DNA of 64,000 nt, taken from positions 4,466,514 through 4,530,513 of the forward strand of contig CP051246.1 of NCBI GenBank assembly GCA_017795085.1, given 5' to 3'. A model generated the notes under the pieces. The model ran no database searches and had not been told where the DNA came from. It saw nothing but the letters and a program-made list of their open reading frames with translations. Of this stretch, positions 24,471 to 33,732 are shown piece after piece (position 1 is the first letter of the stretch; every line of letters starts with the position of its first letter). This DNA is from Salegentibacter sp. (GTDB lineage: Bacteria; Bacteroidota; Bacteroidia; Flavobacteriales; Flavobacteriaceae). The position numbers were made by a program, and so were the translations under genes.

Positions 24471-25703
24471 ATGGAAAATATCGCTTTGATTGAGTCATTT
24501 TCAGAGTTTAAGGATGATAAGTTGATAGACAGGGTGACGCTAATGGCCATCCTGGAGGAAGTTTTTAGAAATGCACTCAAAAAAAAATATGGTGAAGACG
24601 ATAATTTTGATATTATTGTAAACCCTGATAAAGGAGATTTAGAAATATGGAGAAACAGGGTTGTGGTTGCCGATGGTGAAGTGGAAGATTCTAATCAGGA
24701 AATTTCGCTTACTGAGGCAAGAAGAATTGAACCCGATTTTGAAGTGGGGGAAGATGTTTCTGAAGAAGTGAAGCTGGTAGATCTTGGTCGCCGTGCGATT
24801 TTGGCACTTCGTCAAAATCTTATTTCTAAAATACACGAGCATGATAATACCAATATTTACAAGCATTTTAAAGATCTTGAAGGTGAAATTTATACAGCGG
24901 AAGTTCACCATATTCGTCACAGGGCGATAATTTTACTGGATGATGAGGGTAATGAAATTATCCTGCCCAAAGATCGCCAAATTCCTTCTGACTTCTTTAG
25001 AAAAGGAGAAAATGTGCGCGGGGTTATTGAAAGCGTGGAGCTAAAAGGTAATAAGCCTTCTATTATTTTATCACGCACGGCCCCAGGGTTTTTGGAAAAA
25101 CTTTTTGAGCAGGAAATCCCTGAAGTTTTTGATGGTTTAATTACCATTAAAAAAGTGGTTCGGGTTCCCGGAGAAAAAGCGAAAGTTGCCGTAGATACCT
25201 ATGACGACAGGATAGATCCGGTAGGAGCTTGTGTTGGGATGAAAGGTTCCCGAATTCACAGTATTGTAAGGGAATTGGGTAATGAAAATATAGATGTGAT
25301 AAATTTCACCAACAACGATCAGTTGTTTATAACCAGGGCCTTAAGTCCTGCGAAAATCACCTCTATAAAGTTAGATGAAGAAAATAAGACCGCCGAGGTG
25401 ATGTTAAAACCTGAAGAGGTTTCCAAAGCTATTGGGCGTGGAGGGCATAATATCAGGCTTGCCGGGCAATTAACCGGTTATGAAATAGATGTTTTCCGTG
25501 AAGGAGTGGAAGAAGATGTTGAGTTAAAAGAATTTGCCGATGAAATTGAGGATTGGGTAATAGCTGAATTCTCTAAAATCGGTTTGGACACGGCAAAAGC
25601 AATTTTGGAACAGGATGTGAATGATCTTGTTCGTCGTACCGACCTGGAAGAAGAAACCATAAAACAGGTCATTCGGGTTCTTAGAGAAGAATTTGAAGAA
25701 TAA
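24471..25703 (+). CDS. nusA: transcription termination/antitermination factor NusA
   Basis: A 410-residue NusA: N-terminal RNA polymerase-binding domain (1-125), S1 domain (about 133-200, GEIYTAEVHHIRHRAIILL), two KH domains (about 230-345, DPVGACVGMKGSRIHSIVRELGNENIDVI and VSKAIGRGGHNIRLAGQLTGYEIDV) and a short acidic C-terminal helix region, without the acidic repeats of E. coli NusA. It modulates pausing and termination. In E. coli NusA represses its own operon, which makes the leader hairpin upstream interesting. It is followed by infB after 54 bp. Confidence 0.97.
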   Translation: MENIALIESFSEFKDDKLIDRVTLMAILEEVFRNALKKKYGEDDNFDIIVNPDKGDLEIWRNRVVVADGEVEDSNQEISLTEARRIEPDFEVGEDVSEEVKLVDLGRRAILALRQNLISKIHEHDNTNIYKHFKDLEGEIYTAEVHHIRHRAIILLDDEGNEIILPKDRQIPSDFFRKGENVRGVIESVELKGNKPSIILSRTAPGFLEKLFEQEIPEVFDGLITIKKVVRVPGEKAKVAVDTYDDRIDPVGACVGMKGSRIHSIVRELGNENIDVINFTNNDQLFITRALSPAKITSIKLDEENKTAEVMLKPEEVSKAIGRGGHNIRLAGQLTGYEIDVFREGVEEDVELKEFADEIEDWVIAEFSKIGLDTAKAILEQDVNDLVRRTDLEEETIKQVIRVLREEFEE

Positions 25704-25757
25704 TTTAGAATAAACTATAGAGAATAAACCAAAACAGGTTAATTTAGAGGGCAATTT

Positions 25758-28526
25758 ATGGCAGAAGCAAAAACAATGCGATTAAACAAAGTTTTACGTG
25801 AATTCAATATCTCGTTAGATCGGGCTGTAGAGTTCCTGAAGGAGCAGGGACACGAGATTGAAGCACGTCCTACTACCAAAATCTCGCAGGAAATTTATCA
25901 GGTTCTTTCTGATGAATTTGAAACCGATAAGAGTAAGAAGGTAGCTTCTAAAGAAGTTAGCGAGGAGAAGCGTAAGGAAAAAGAAGAGCTTCGTGTAGCC
26001 CGCGAGAAAGAGATAGAAGAAAAACGTAAGGTTGAAGAAGAAAAGGAAGAAGTATTTTCTTCAAGGGCAAAACTCGCAGGGCCTAAAAAGGTTGGAAAGA
26101 TAGATCTGGAGAAAAAAGAGGAACCTCCCAAGCCTGAAGCCTCTGAGGAAAAGAAAGAGGAGAAAAAAGAAGAGAAGGAAGAAAAACCTGTTGCTCCTGC
26201 TGCCAAGCCCGAGAAAAAAGAGGAGCAACCTGAAGTTGAGAAAAAGAAGGAAGAGGTAAAAGAAGAAAAGGAACAGCAAGAAGCCAAGCCCGAAAAAGCT
26301 GCTGAACCTGAAACTAAAGCTGAAATTACTGAACCAGAAGCTCCTAAGGAAGAGAAAGAAGAAGAATCTTCGACTATAAAAACAAAATATACTAAACTTA
26401 ACGGTCCTAATTTCACCGGTGAGAAAATCGATCTCTCCCAGTTCAAAAAACCTGAGCGTAAGAAAGACGATAAAAAAGCTGCCGATGATAAAAAGGACAA
26501 GCGCAAGAAACGCCGCCGTAGAATTAGTAAAGATGTAAAACCCGGAGCCGGAGCAGGACCTTCAGGAGCAAGAAAAGGACGTAATAAGCCGCGTTCTAAA
26601 CCTATTGCCAAAGAGGAGCCTAGTGAAGAAGAAGTGCAGAAGCAGGTTCGGGAAACCCTGGAAAAACTTCAGGGGAAATCATCTAAAGGGAAAGGTGCCA
26701 AATATCGTAGGGATAAAAGGGATCAACACCGTCAACGTTCCGAGGAAGATTTGGCACAACAGGAATCAGACAGTAAAGTGCTTAAGGTAACCGAGTTTGT
26801 TACCGTAAGTGAAATTGCCACGATGATGGATGTGCCGGTAACCAAAGTGATTTCTGCCTGTATGTCACTAGGTATGATGGTGACCATGAACCAGCGTTTA
26901 GATGCAGAGACCCTTAGTATTGTTGCTGAAGAATTTGGTTATGAAGTAGAATTTGTAACTGCTGACCTGGAAGAAAATGTTGAGGTAATAGAGGAAGATC
27001 CGGGTACCTTGAAAGACCGTGCGCCAATTGTTACGGTAATGGGGCACGTAGATCACGGTAAAACTTCTTTACTGGATTATATACGTCAGGAAAATGTAAT
27101 TGCCGGGGAAAGTGGTGGAATTACTCAGCATATTGGGGCTTATGGAGTGAAGCTTAAAAATGGTGAAAAAATGACCTTCCTTGATACGCCGGGTCACGAA
27201 GCCTTTACGGCAATGCGTGCCCGTGGTGCCCAGGTTACCGATATTGCGATTATTGTTATTGCTGCTGATGATGATGTGATGCCACAAACCAAGGAAGCGA
27301 TTTCTCACGCCCAGGCGGCTGGTGTTCCTATTGTTTTTGCAATAAATAAATCAGATTTGCCTACAGCTAATCCTGAAAAAATTAAAGAAAAACTTGCCTC
27401 AATGAACTTACTTGTAGAAGACTGGGGAGGTAAAGTGCAGTCGCACGATATTTCAGCAAAAACCGGATTGGGAGTAGAGGAGCTTCTGGAGAAGGTATTG
27501 CTGGAATCTGAGATTTTAGAACTAAAAGCTAATCCCGATAAACTTGCTACAGGTACAGTCGTAGAAGCTTTCCTTGATAAAGGTAGGGGGTATGTGGCCA
27601 CTATTTTGGTACAGGCCGGGACCCTTAAAATAGGAGATTATGTATTGGCTGGCAGGCATAGTGGTAAGATTAAGGCTATGCACGATGAACGTGGTCAGGA
27701 GGTAAAAGAGGCCGGGCCTTCAAGGCCGGTTTCCATACTTGGTTTAGATGGAGCGCCTCAGGCAGGAGATAAGTTTAAAGTGATGACTGATGAGCGTGAG
27801 GCAAAAGATATCGCTGCCAAACGTACACAATTACAACGTGAACAATCGGTTAGGACGCAGCGTCATATTACCCTCGATGAAATTGGTAGGCGAATTGCCC
27901 TTGGTGAGTTTAAAGAGCTTAATATTATCCTGAAAGGGGATGTGGATGGTTCGGTAGAAGCGCTGACTGATAGCTTCCTGAAGCTTTCTACGGAAGAAAT
28001 TCAGGTGAATATTATCCATAAAGGAGTGGGGGCGATTACTGAAAGTGATGTGTTGTTGGCTTCAGCTTCAGATGCCATTATTATCGGGTTTAATGTAAGG
28101 CCTGCAGGAAATGCACGCCAGGTTGCCGATAAAGAAGAAATTGATATTAGAACCTATTCGATTATTTACGATGCGATTAATGATCTAAAAGATGCGATGG
28201 AAGGTATGTTATCGCCTGAACTTAAAGAAGAGGTAACCGGTACTGCAGAAATCAGGGAAACTTTCAAGATTTCAAAAATTGGTACCATTGCCGGTTGTAT
28301 GGTGACTTCAGGAAAGATTTACAGAAATTCTGGAATTCGCTTAATCCGGGATGGAGTGGTGATTTACACAGGAGAACTTTCCTCATTGAAGCGCTTTAAA
28401 GACGATGTGAAAGAAGTGGCGAAAGGTTACGATTGTGGTATGCAAATTAAGAATTACAACGATTTAAAAGAAGGTGATGTAGTTGAAGCTTTCCGCGAAG
28501 TAGAGGTGAAGAAAAAGCTTAAATAG
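25758..28526 (+). CDS. infB: translation initiation factor IF-2
   Basis: A 922-residue IF-2, which places initiator fMet-tRNA on the ribosome using GTP. It has a conserved N-terminal IF2_N segment (RLNKVLREFNISLDRAVEFLKEQGH), a very long low-complexity linker rich in E, K, P and A (about 55-300), a basic stretch (KRKKRRRRISK), a second N-terminal domain (340-400, VTEFVTVSEIATMMDVPV) and the GTPase domain with G1 GHVDHGKT (about 429-436), DTPGHEAF and NKSD. Domains II-IV follow and the tail ends EVKKKLK. The gene closes the operon and is followed by a terminator at 28549. Confidence 0.97.
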   Translation: MAEAKTMRLNKVLREFNISLDRAVEFLKEQGHEIEARPTTKISQEIYQVLSDEFETDKSKKVASKEVSEEKRKEKEELRVAREKEIEEKRKVEEEKEEVFSSRAKLAGPKKVGKIDLEKKEEPPKPEASEEKKEEKKEEKEEKPVAPAAKPEKKEEQPEVEKKKEEVKEEKEQQEAKPEKAAEPETKAEITEPEAPKEEKEEESSTIKTKYTKLNGPNFTGEKIDLSQFKKPERKKDDKKAADDKKDKRKKRRRRISKDVKPGAGAGPSGARKGRNKPRSKPIAKEEPSEEEVQKQVRETLEKLQGKSSKGKGAKYRRDKRDQHRQRSEEDLAQQESDSKVLKVTEFVTVSEIATMMDVPVTKVISACMSLGMMVTMNQRLDAETLSIVAEEFGYEVEFVTADLEENVEVIEEDPGTLKDRAPIVTVMGHVDHGKTSLLDYIRQENVIAGESGGITQHIGAYGVKLKNGEKMTFLDTPGHEAFTAMRARGAQVTDIAIIVIAADDDVMPQTKEAISHAQAAGVPIVFAINKSDLPTANPEKIKEKLASMNLLVEDWGGKVQSHDISAKTGLGVEELLEKVLLESEILELKANPDKLATGTVVEAFLDKGRGYVATILVQAGTLKIGDYVLAGRHSGKIKAMHDERGQEVKEAGPSRPVSILGLDGAPQAGDKFKVMTDEREAKDIAAKRTQLQREQSVRTQRHITLDEIGRRIALGEFKELNIILKGDVDGSVEALTDSFLKLSTEEIQVNIIHKGVGAITESDVLLASASDAIIIGFNVRPAGNARQVADKEEIDIRTYSIIYDAINDLKDAMEGMLSPELKEEVTGTAEIRETFKISKIGTIAGCMVTSGKIYRNSGIRLIRDGVVIYTGELSSLKRFKDDVKEVAKGYDCGMQIKNYNDLKEGDVVEAFREVEVKKKLK

Positions 28527-28548
28527 TATAGAATTTAAGCTGTAAAAA

Positions 28549-28582
28549 CAAAAAAGCTGCCAGATTATCGGCAGCTTTTTTG
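28549..28582. terminator. terminator after infB
   Basis: AAAAAAGCTGCC and GGCAGCTTTTTT form a perfect 12-bp stem around AGATTATC. It is symmetric and can serve the convergent SPOR gene too. Confidence 0.92.
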
Positions 28583-28600
28583 TTTTAAAATACTTTTTAA

Positions 28601-28981
28601 TTATTTTCTCCTTGGTTTAGGGATAAATGCTGAAGGGAAATCTTTCCGTATCTTTAAAAGGGCTCTGTCGGCTTCAAGACGGTTTCTGAAGTTGCCAACC
28701 AGAACTTTGTAATTGGGAGAATCATAAGTAATTGTAGAGGGGTATCTATACTTACTACGGTACTCTTTAATTACTTCATCGGCTTTTCCGTTGTTGCCAT
28801 AAAAAAGTTGAACTTTATATCGGTCTCCAATTTCGTTATCCTTGCTCATTTCTTTCTTTAATTCTAAAAGATGATCTATTCTTTCTTGTTCTTTCGAATT
28901 TTCTTGTGCTTGTAGGTTGCTGAAAGTCAGAAAAAAAACCGTTCCTGATAAAATTAATAGTTTTGATTTCAATTTTTTCAT
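28601..28981 (-). CDS. SPOR domain protein, secreted
   Basis: A 126-residue protein with signal peptide (1-25, ending NLQAQ) and a single C-terminal SPOR domain (about 52-122: DRYKVQLFYGNNGKADEVIKEYRSKY, then YKVLVGNFRNRLEADRALLKIRKDFPSAFI). SPOR domains bind glycan strands lacking stem peptides and often mark division sites. No other domain is present. It is convergent with infB and divergent from the respiratory operon. Confidence 0.9.
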   Translation of the reverse strand: MKKLKSKLLILSGTVFFLTFSNLQAQENSKEQERIDHLLELKKEMSKDNEIGDRYKVQLFYGNNGKADEVIKEYRSKYRYPSTITYDSPNYKVLVGNFRNRLEADRALLKIRKDFPSAFIPKPRRK

Positions 28982-29103
28982 TTTTCAAAATTTATAACAA
29001 AAGTAAAATATCTAAACATATCTTAGTCAATATTTATTATTTAGAACGCATATAAATTACCGATTAACACTTCTGTAACATTCCTAAAATCGACTTTAAG
29101 TAT

Positions 29104-29111
29104 TACTTTTG
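29104..29111 (+). promoter_or_regulatory. promoter -7 element of the act-cox operon
   Basis: TACTTTTG matches TAnnTTTG about 94 bp before the actA start; the -33 site is poor (TTC at 29081). The untranslated leader would be about 88 nt and includes a weak CGAA/TTCG hairpin followed by seven T (29131-29147). Confidence 0.5.
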
Positions 29112-29204
29112 CGTTCGAATTTAAAGGTGCGAAAACATTCGTTTTTTTGAGATGTGTTGTTAAAAAATCGTGCCAAAGTTTAGACTTTAATTCAACAAGA
29201 TAAT

Positions 29205-30572
29205 ATGAAAAAGGTGAATTACCGCCATTCAACTTCACGATTGCTACTATTGATGGTGGCTTTTTTAATTTCATTTACATTCTCGGGCTTTGCTCAGGAA
29301 AGCGCTGAAGGTGGAGCGGTTTCGCAGGAGCAAGCTGAAAATCAGGAAAGCGAAGAGGGTGAGGTTTCTGCAGCTGCAGAAGCTTCAAGTCTTGGTGATG
29401 TAGATAACGGAAAATCGTTATTTAATTCATTGTGTGCTGCTTGTCATAAGCCTTATTCTGAATCTATCGGTCCGGCTCTTAATGGGGTGACCGATCGTCA
29501 TGAGATGGAATGGCTGTACAAATGGATTAATAACAGTGCTGATTTAATTGCTAGTGGGGATGATGCGGCTCAGGAGATTTTTGAGGAGTATAATGAAACT
29601 CCGATGACTGCTTTTCCGCAGTTGAGTGAGCAGGATATTAATGATATTCTAGCCTATGTAGAGCAACCAAAACCAGAGCCACAGTCAAGTGGTGTGAATG
29701 ATCCGGCTCAGGCTTCGGGTGGCGGAGATGGTGTTTCGGTAAACATTATTCTCGGTATTTTGGTTTTTGTGTTGGTAATGCTGTTGGCGGTGTTGTTCTT
29801 GGTGAACAAAACGCTTAGAAAGTTTGCTTATGCTAGCGGAGTGGTAATTCCTGAAAAACCTAAAGGGAAGCCAATTCATAAAGCTTTTATTGAAAATCAA
29901 TTTCTTGTATTGGTAACTGCTGTGGTGGTGTTGTTAGGTGTTGGTTATTTTGCTTATGGGTTTGTGATGCAGGTTGGGGTAGATCAGGGGTATCAGCCTA
30001 TTCAGCCTATTCATTATTCGCATAAAATCCATGCCGGTGATAATGAGATTGATTGTAAATACTGTCACTCTTCGGCGAGGACTTCGAAACAGGCTGGAAT
30101 TCCTTCGTTAAATGTTTGTATGAACTGTCATAAAACAATTTCTGAAGTAGCACCTGAAACTGGTAATGAGGATTATTCTAAAGAATTTTACGATAAAGAG
30201 ATCGCTAAATTATATGATGCAGTTGGTTGGGATCCTGCGCAACAGGATTATACCGGGGAAACCAAACCGGTAAAATGGGTAAGATTGCATAACCTGCCTG
30301 ATTTTGCTTATTTCAATCACTCGCAGCACGTAACAGTTGGCGGAATTGAGTGTCAGAAATGTCACGGTCCTATTGAAGAAATGGAAGTGGTTTATCAAAA
30401 TGCTCCACTTACTATGGGTTGGTGTGTGAATTGTCACCGTGAAACAGAGGTGCGTATGGAAGGCAATGAGTATTACGAGAAAATACATGAGGAATTGTCT
30501 AAGAAGTACGACGTTGAAGAGCTAACGATAGCTCAAATGGGTGGTTTGGAATGTGCGAAATGCCACTATTAA
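29205..30572 (+). CDS. actA: alternative complex III multiheme cytochrome c subunit ActA
   Basis: A 455-residue multiheme cytochrome of alternative complex III, which carries electrons from quinol oxidation to cytochrome c or the oxidase. A signal peptide (about 1-30) is followed by a monoheme cytochrome c-like domain (CAACHK, residues about 76-80), a TM helix (about 185-207), a second TM segment (about 227-248), and a C-terminal multiheme part. I count six CxxCH sites: CAACH, CKYCH, CMNCH, CQKCH, CVNCH, CAKCH. The C-terminal part is the pentaheme module. It is the first gene of actABCDEF-coxBA, all on the plus strand with short gaps. Confidence 0.92.
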   Translation: MKKVNYRHSTSRLLLLMVAFLISFTFSGFAQESAEGGAVSQEQAENQESEEGEVSAAAEASSLGDVDNGKSLFNSLCAACHKPYSESIGPALNGVTDRHEMEWLYKWINNSADLIASGDDAAQEIFEEYNETPMTAFPQLSEQDINDILAYVEQPKPEPQSSGVNDPAQASGGGDGVSVNIILGILVFVLVMLLAVLFLVNKTLRKFAYASGVVIPEKPKGKPIHKAFIENQFLVLVTAVVVLLGVGYFAYGFVMQVGVDQGYQPIQPIHYSHKIHAGDNEIDCKYCHSSARTSKQAGIPSLNVCMNCHKTISEVAPETGNEDYSKEFYDKEIAKLYDAVGWDPAQQDYTGETKPVKWVRLHNLPDFAYFNHSQHVTVGGIECQKCHGPIEEMEVVYQNAPLTMGWCVNCHRETEVRMEGNEYYEKIHEELSKKYDVEELTIAQMGGLECAKCHY

Positions 30573-30623
30573 AATTTAACCGCGTTGTTGCGGCCTAATT
30601 AAGAAGTTAATATCTAGATATAT

Positions 30624-33600
30624 ATGTCATCAAACAAAAAATACTGGAAAAGTGTTGAAGAGCTAAATGAAAACAGCTCTGTTGTTGAGACGCTCCAACA
30701 AAAAGAATTTGCTGAAGAGATTCCGGTTGATGAGTTTTTGGGGGATAAAGATTCCCTTGAAGGTTCTAAAACCTCAAGAAGGGATTTTTTAAAGTATGTT
30801 GGGTTTAGTACGGCAGCAGCTTCTCTTGCTGCTTGTGAAGGGCCTGTAGTGAAATCCATTCCTTATGTGGTTCAGCCTGAGCGGATTGTTCCTGGAGTGG
30901 CTAATTATTACGCCTCAACTATTGCTGATGGTTTTGATTTTGCCAGTGTGCTGGTAAAAACCCGTGAGGGGAGGCCAATAAAAATTGAGAATAATGATCT
31001 TGCTGTAGCCAAGGGCGGTGCAAATGCACGCGTTCAGGCTTCAGTACTTTCTTTATATGACTCTAAAAGGGTAAAACGCCCAATGATTGATGGAAGAAAT
31101 GTTTCCTGGGAAGAGTTTGACCGTGAGGTTGGTGGAGCTCTTGAAGATGTTTCCGGTGAAATTGTCTTGCTAACCCAAACTTTTGCAAGTCCATCAACTA
31201 CAAAATTAATTAACGAATTTTCTCAAAAATACAGTAACGTACGTCACGTGGTGTATGATACGGTTTCAGAAAATGCAGCATTAAATGCTTTTGAAGCAAA
31301 ATTCGGAAAAAGGGGGTTACCTAATTACGACTTTTCTAAAGCTCAAACCATTGTCTCTATAGGGGCTGATTTCCTTGGAGACTGGCAGGGTGGCGGTTAT
31401 GATGCCGGCTATGCTAAAGGTCGTATTCCTGAAAATGGTAAAATGTCCCGTCATATCCAGTTTGAAGCGAATATGACTTTGTCGGGAGCGAATGCCGATA
31501 AAAGAATACCGGTAACGCCTTCTCAGCAAAAAGCAATTTTAGCTGCGCTTTATGGTTATGTTTCGGGTAGTTCTTCTACTAGTAACCTGCCTTCTGCTGT
31601 TGATGATGCTGTAGTTAAAGCAGCAACGCAGTTAAGAAGCGCCGGAAGCGGCGCTGTGGTAGTTTCTGGAATTCCGGATGATGATGCTCAGGCTTTGGTC
31701 TTGGCTATTAACGAAGCGCTTGGAAGTTCAGTGATGAATACCGATAATCCAAGGATGATCCGTCAGGGTAATACTGAAGAAGTAAATGCGCTAGTTGAAG
31801 AAATGAAAAATGGCAGTGTTGGTGCATTATTGATAGCTGGTGTAAATCCGGCCTATAGCTTACCAAACGGAAAAGAATTTGCTGAAGCTCTTGCGCAAGT
31901 GGAAGTGGCAGTAGATTTTGCTATGAAGCCCGATGAAACTGCAAAACTATGTAAATATGTAGCTGCAACTCCTCATTATTTAGAGAGTTGGGGTGATATT
32001 CAATATACCGAAAACCAGTTCGGTTTAATGCAGCCAACAATCAATCCGTTGTTTGATACCAGGCAGTTCCAGGATTGTTTGTTGAAATGGACTGATAATA
32101 ATAACTCTTATTATCAATATATTCGTGAGACTTGGGACGGGAGTATAGATTCCTGGAATAATGCTTTGCATGACGGGATTTTTGAGGCCAGTGCACCAGA
32201 AGGAACCGTTTCCGGGACTTCTTCAGAAGTTGCTGTGGTTAATGCTTCTGCAGCGGCAAGAAGATTGTCTCAAAATGATGAAGGGGGTGGTTTGGAGCTT
32301 ACCCTTTTCACAAATACTGCTTTAGGTGATGGTCAGCAGGCTAATAATCCCTGGTTGCAGGAAATGCCTGATCCTATTACAAGGGCCTCCTGGGATAACT
32401 ACTTAATGGTTTCCAAGGCAGATGCTGAAAGTTTAGGCTTAGAAAATGAAAATGTTTCTAACGGAGCGCTTAACGGTAGCTATGTGAATATTACTTTGGG
32501 GGATAGCGTTGTGAAAAATGTACCGGTGATTATTCAGCCGGGACAGGCTAAAGGTTCTGTTGCGCTAGCTCTAGGTTATGGTAAGAAAGAAGGTATCCAA
32601 AGCGAAATGCAGGTTGGGGTAAATGCGTATCCGTTGTATAAAGATTTAAAATCTGTACAGCGTGTAAGCCTTGAGAAAACTCCTGGAATGCACGAATTTG
32701 CTTGTGTTCAGTTGCATAATACACTTATGGGGCGTGGTGATATTGTTAAAGAAACCACCCTTGAAATATTTAACACTAAAGATGTTCACGAATGGAATAG
32801 CACTCCTGAAGTTTCTTTAGATCATATTGAAAAAGAAGTAACTTCTCCTGAAGTTGATATGTGGGAAGGTTTTGACCGTAGCATAGGTCATCATTTTAAT
32901 CTTTCTATAGATCTTAACGCCTGTACAGGTTGTGGGGCTTGTGTGATTGCCTGTCATGCTGAAAATAACGTACCGGTAGTTGGTAAAAGTGAGGTGAGAA
33001 GGTCACGAGATATGCACTGGTTGCGTATAGACCGTTATTATTCCTCAGAAGAAAATTTCAGGGAAGACCTTGATAAAAAAGAAAATATTGCCGGATTGGG
33101 AAGTTCGCTTTCTGAATTTGGCGAACTGGAAGAACCTGCCGATAATCCGCAGGTTATTTTTCAACCTGTTATGTGTCAGCACTGTAATCATGCGCCTTGC
33201 GAAACAGTTTGTCCTGTGGCAGCTACTTCACATGGTCGTCAGGGTCAAAACCAGATGATTTACAACCGATGTGTGGGTACGCGTTACTGTGCTAATAACT
33301 GTCCTTATAAAGTACGTCGTTTCAACTGGTTTAACTACACTAAAAATGAAGAATTCGATTACCATATGAACAATGATCTTGGACGAATGGTGATTAATCC
33401 TGATGTGGTTGTACGTTCAAGAGGGGTGATGGAGAAATGTTCAATGTGTATTCAAAAAACACAAAAAACAATTCTTGATGCAAAACGAGATGGACGTGTG
33501 ATTGAGGATGGAGAATTCCATACAGCTTGTTCAGCAGCTTGTGATAAAGGAGCTATGGTGTTTGGAGATATTAATGATAAGGAGGCTGAAATTGTTAAGA

Positions 33601-33698
33601 AAAAAGAAGACGATCGTATGTATCACCTGTTAGAATATGTAGGTACCAAGCCAAATGTGATGTACCAGACAAAAATCAGGAATACCAGCGAAGCTTAA
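30624..33698 (+). CDS. actB: alternative complex III iron-sulfur/molybdopterin-like subunit ActB
   Basis: A 1024-residue protein with the KYWKSVEELNE start and a Tat signal (SRRDFLKYVGFSTAAASLAAC, C71 as likely lipid Cys), known in this family as the TAT-variant oxidoreductase. The middle (about 100-700) is a molybdopterin-oxidoreductase-like fold that in this family lacks the cofactor. The C-terminal quarter holds ferredoxin-type Cys clusters: CTGCGACVIACH, CQHCNHAPCETVCP, CVGTRYCANNCP and CSMC…CSAAC. It relays electrons from the membrane subunits to ActA. Confidence 0.94.
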   Translation: MSSNKKYWKSVEELNENSSVVETLQQKEFAEEIPVDEFLGDKDSLEGSKTSRRDFLKYVGFSTAAASLAACEGPVVKSIPYVVQPERIVPGVANYYASTIADGFDFASVLVKTREGRPIKIENNDLAVAKGGANARVQASVLSLYDSKRVKRPMIDGRNVSWEEFDREVGGALEDVSGEIVLLTQTFASPSTTKLINEFSQKYSNVRHVVYDTVSENAALNAFEAKFGKRGLPNYDFSKAQTIVSIGADFLGDWQGGGYDAGYAKGRIPENGKMSRHIQFEANMTLSGANADKRIPVTPSQQKAILAALYGYVSGSSSTSNLPSAVDDAVVKAATQLRSAGSGAVVVSGIPDDDAQALVLAINEALGSSVMNTDNPRMIRQGNTEEVNALVEEMKNGSVGALLIAGVNPAYSLPNGKEFAEALAQVEVAVDFAMKPDETAKLCKYVAATPHYLESWGDIQYTENQFGLMQPTINPLFDTRQFQDCLLKWTDNNNSYYQYIRETWDGSIDSWNNALHDGIFEASAPEGTVSGTSSEVAVVNASAAARRLSQNDEGGGLELTLFTNTALGDGQQANNPWLQEMPDPITRASWDNYLMVSKADAESLGLENENVSNGALNGSYVNITLGDSVVKNVPVIIQPGQAKGSVALALGYGKKEGIQSEMQVGVNAYPLYKDLKSVQRVSLEKTPGMHEFACVQLHNTLMGRGDIVKETTLEIFNTKDVHEWNSTPEVSLDHIEKEVTSPEVDMWEGFDRSIGHHFNLSIDLNACTGCGACVIACHAENNVPVVGKSEVRRSRDMHWLRIDRYYSSEENFREDLDKKENIAGLGSSLSEFGELEEPADNPQVIFQPVMCQHCNHAPCETVCPVAATSHGRQGQNQMIYNRCVGTRYCANNCPYKVRRFNWFNYTKNEEFDYHMNNDLGRMVINPDVVVRSRGVMEKCSMCIQKTQKTILDAKRDGRVIEDGEFHTACSAACDKGAMVFGDINDKEAEIVKKKEDDRMYHLLEYVGTKPNVMYQTKIRNTSEA

Positions 33699-33732
33699 AA
33701 AATAACTATTAAAGAAATCAATTAAAAAGGAT

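Noticed and set aside
25898..26611. A 237-codon minus-strand open frame inside infB
   Set aside because: It is antisense to the E/K/A-rich linker of IF-2. Codon bias of GAA/AAG gives long stop-free antisense frames rich in S, F and L; there is no start context or family match.
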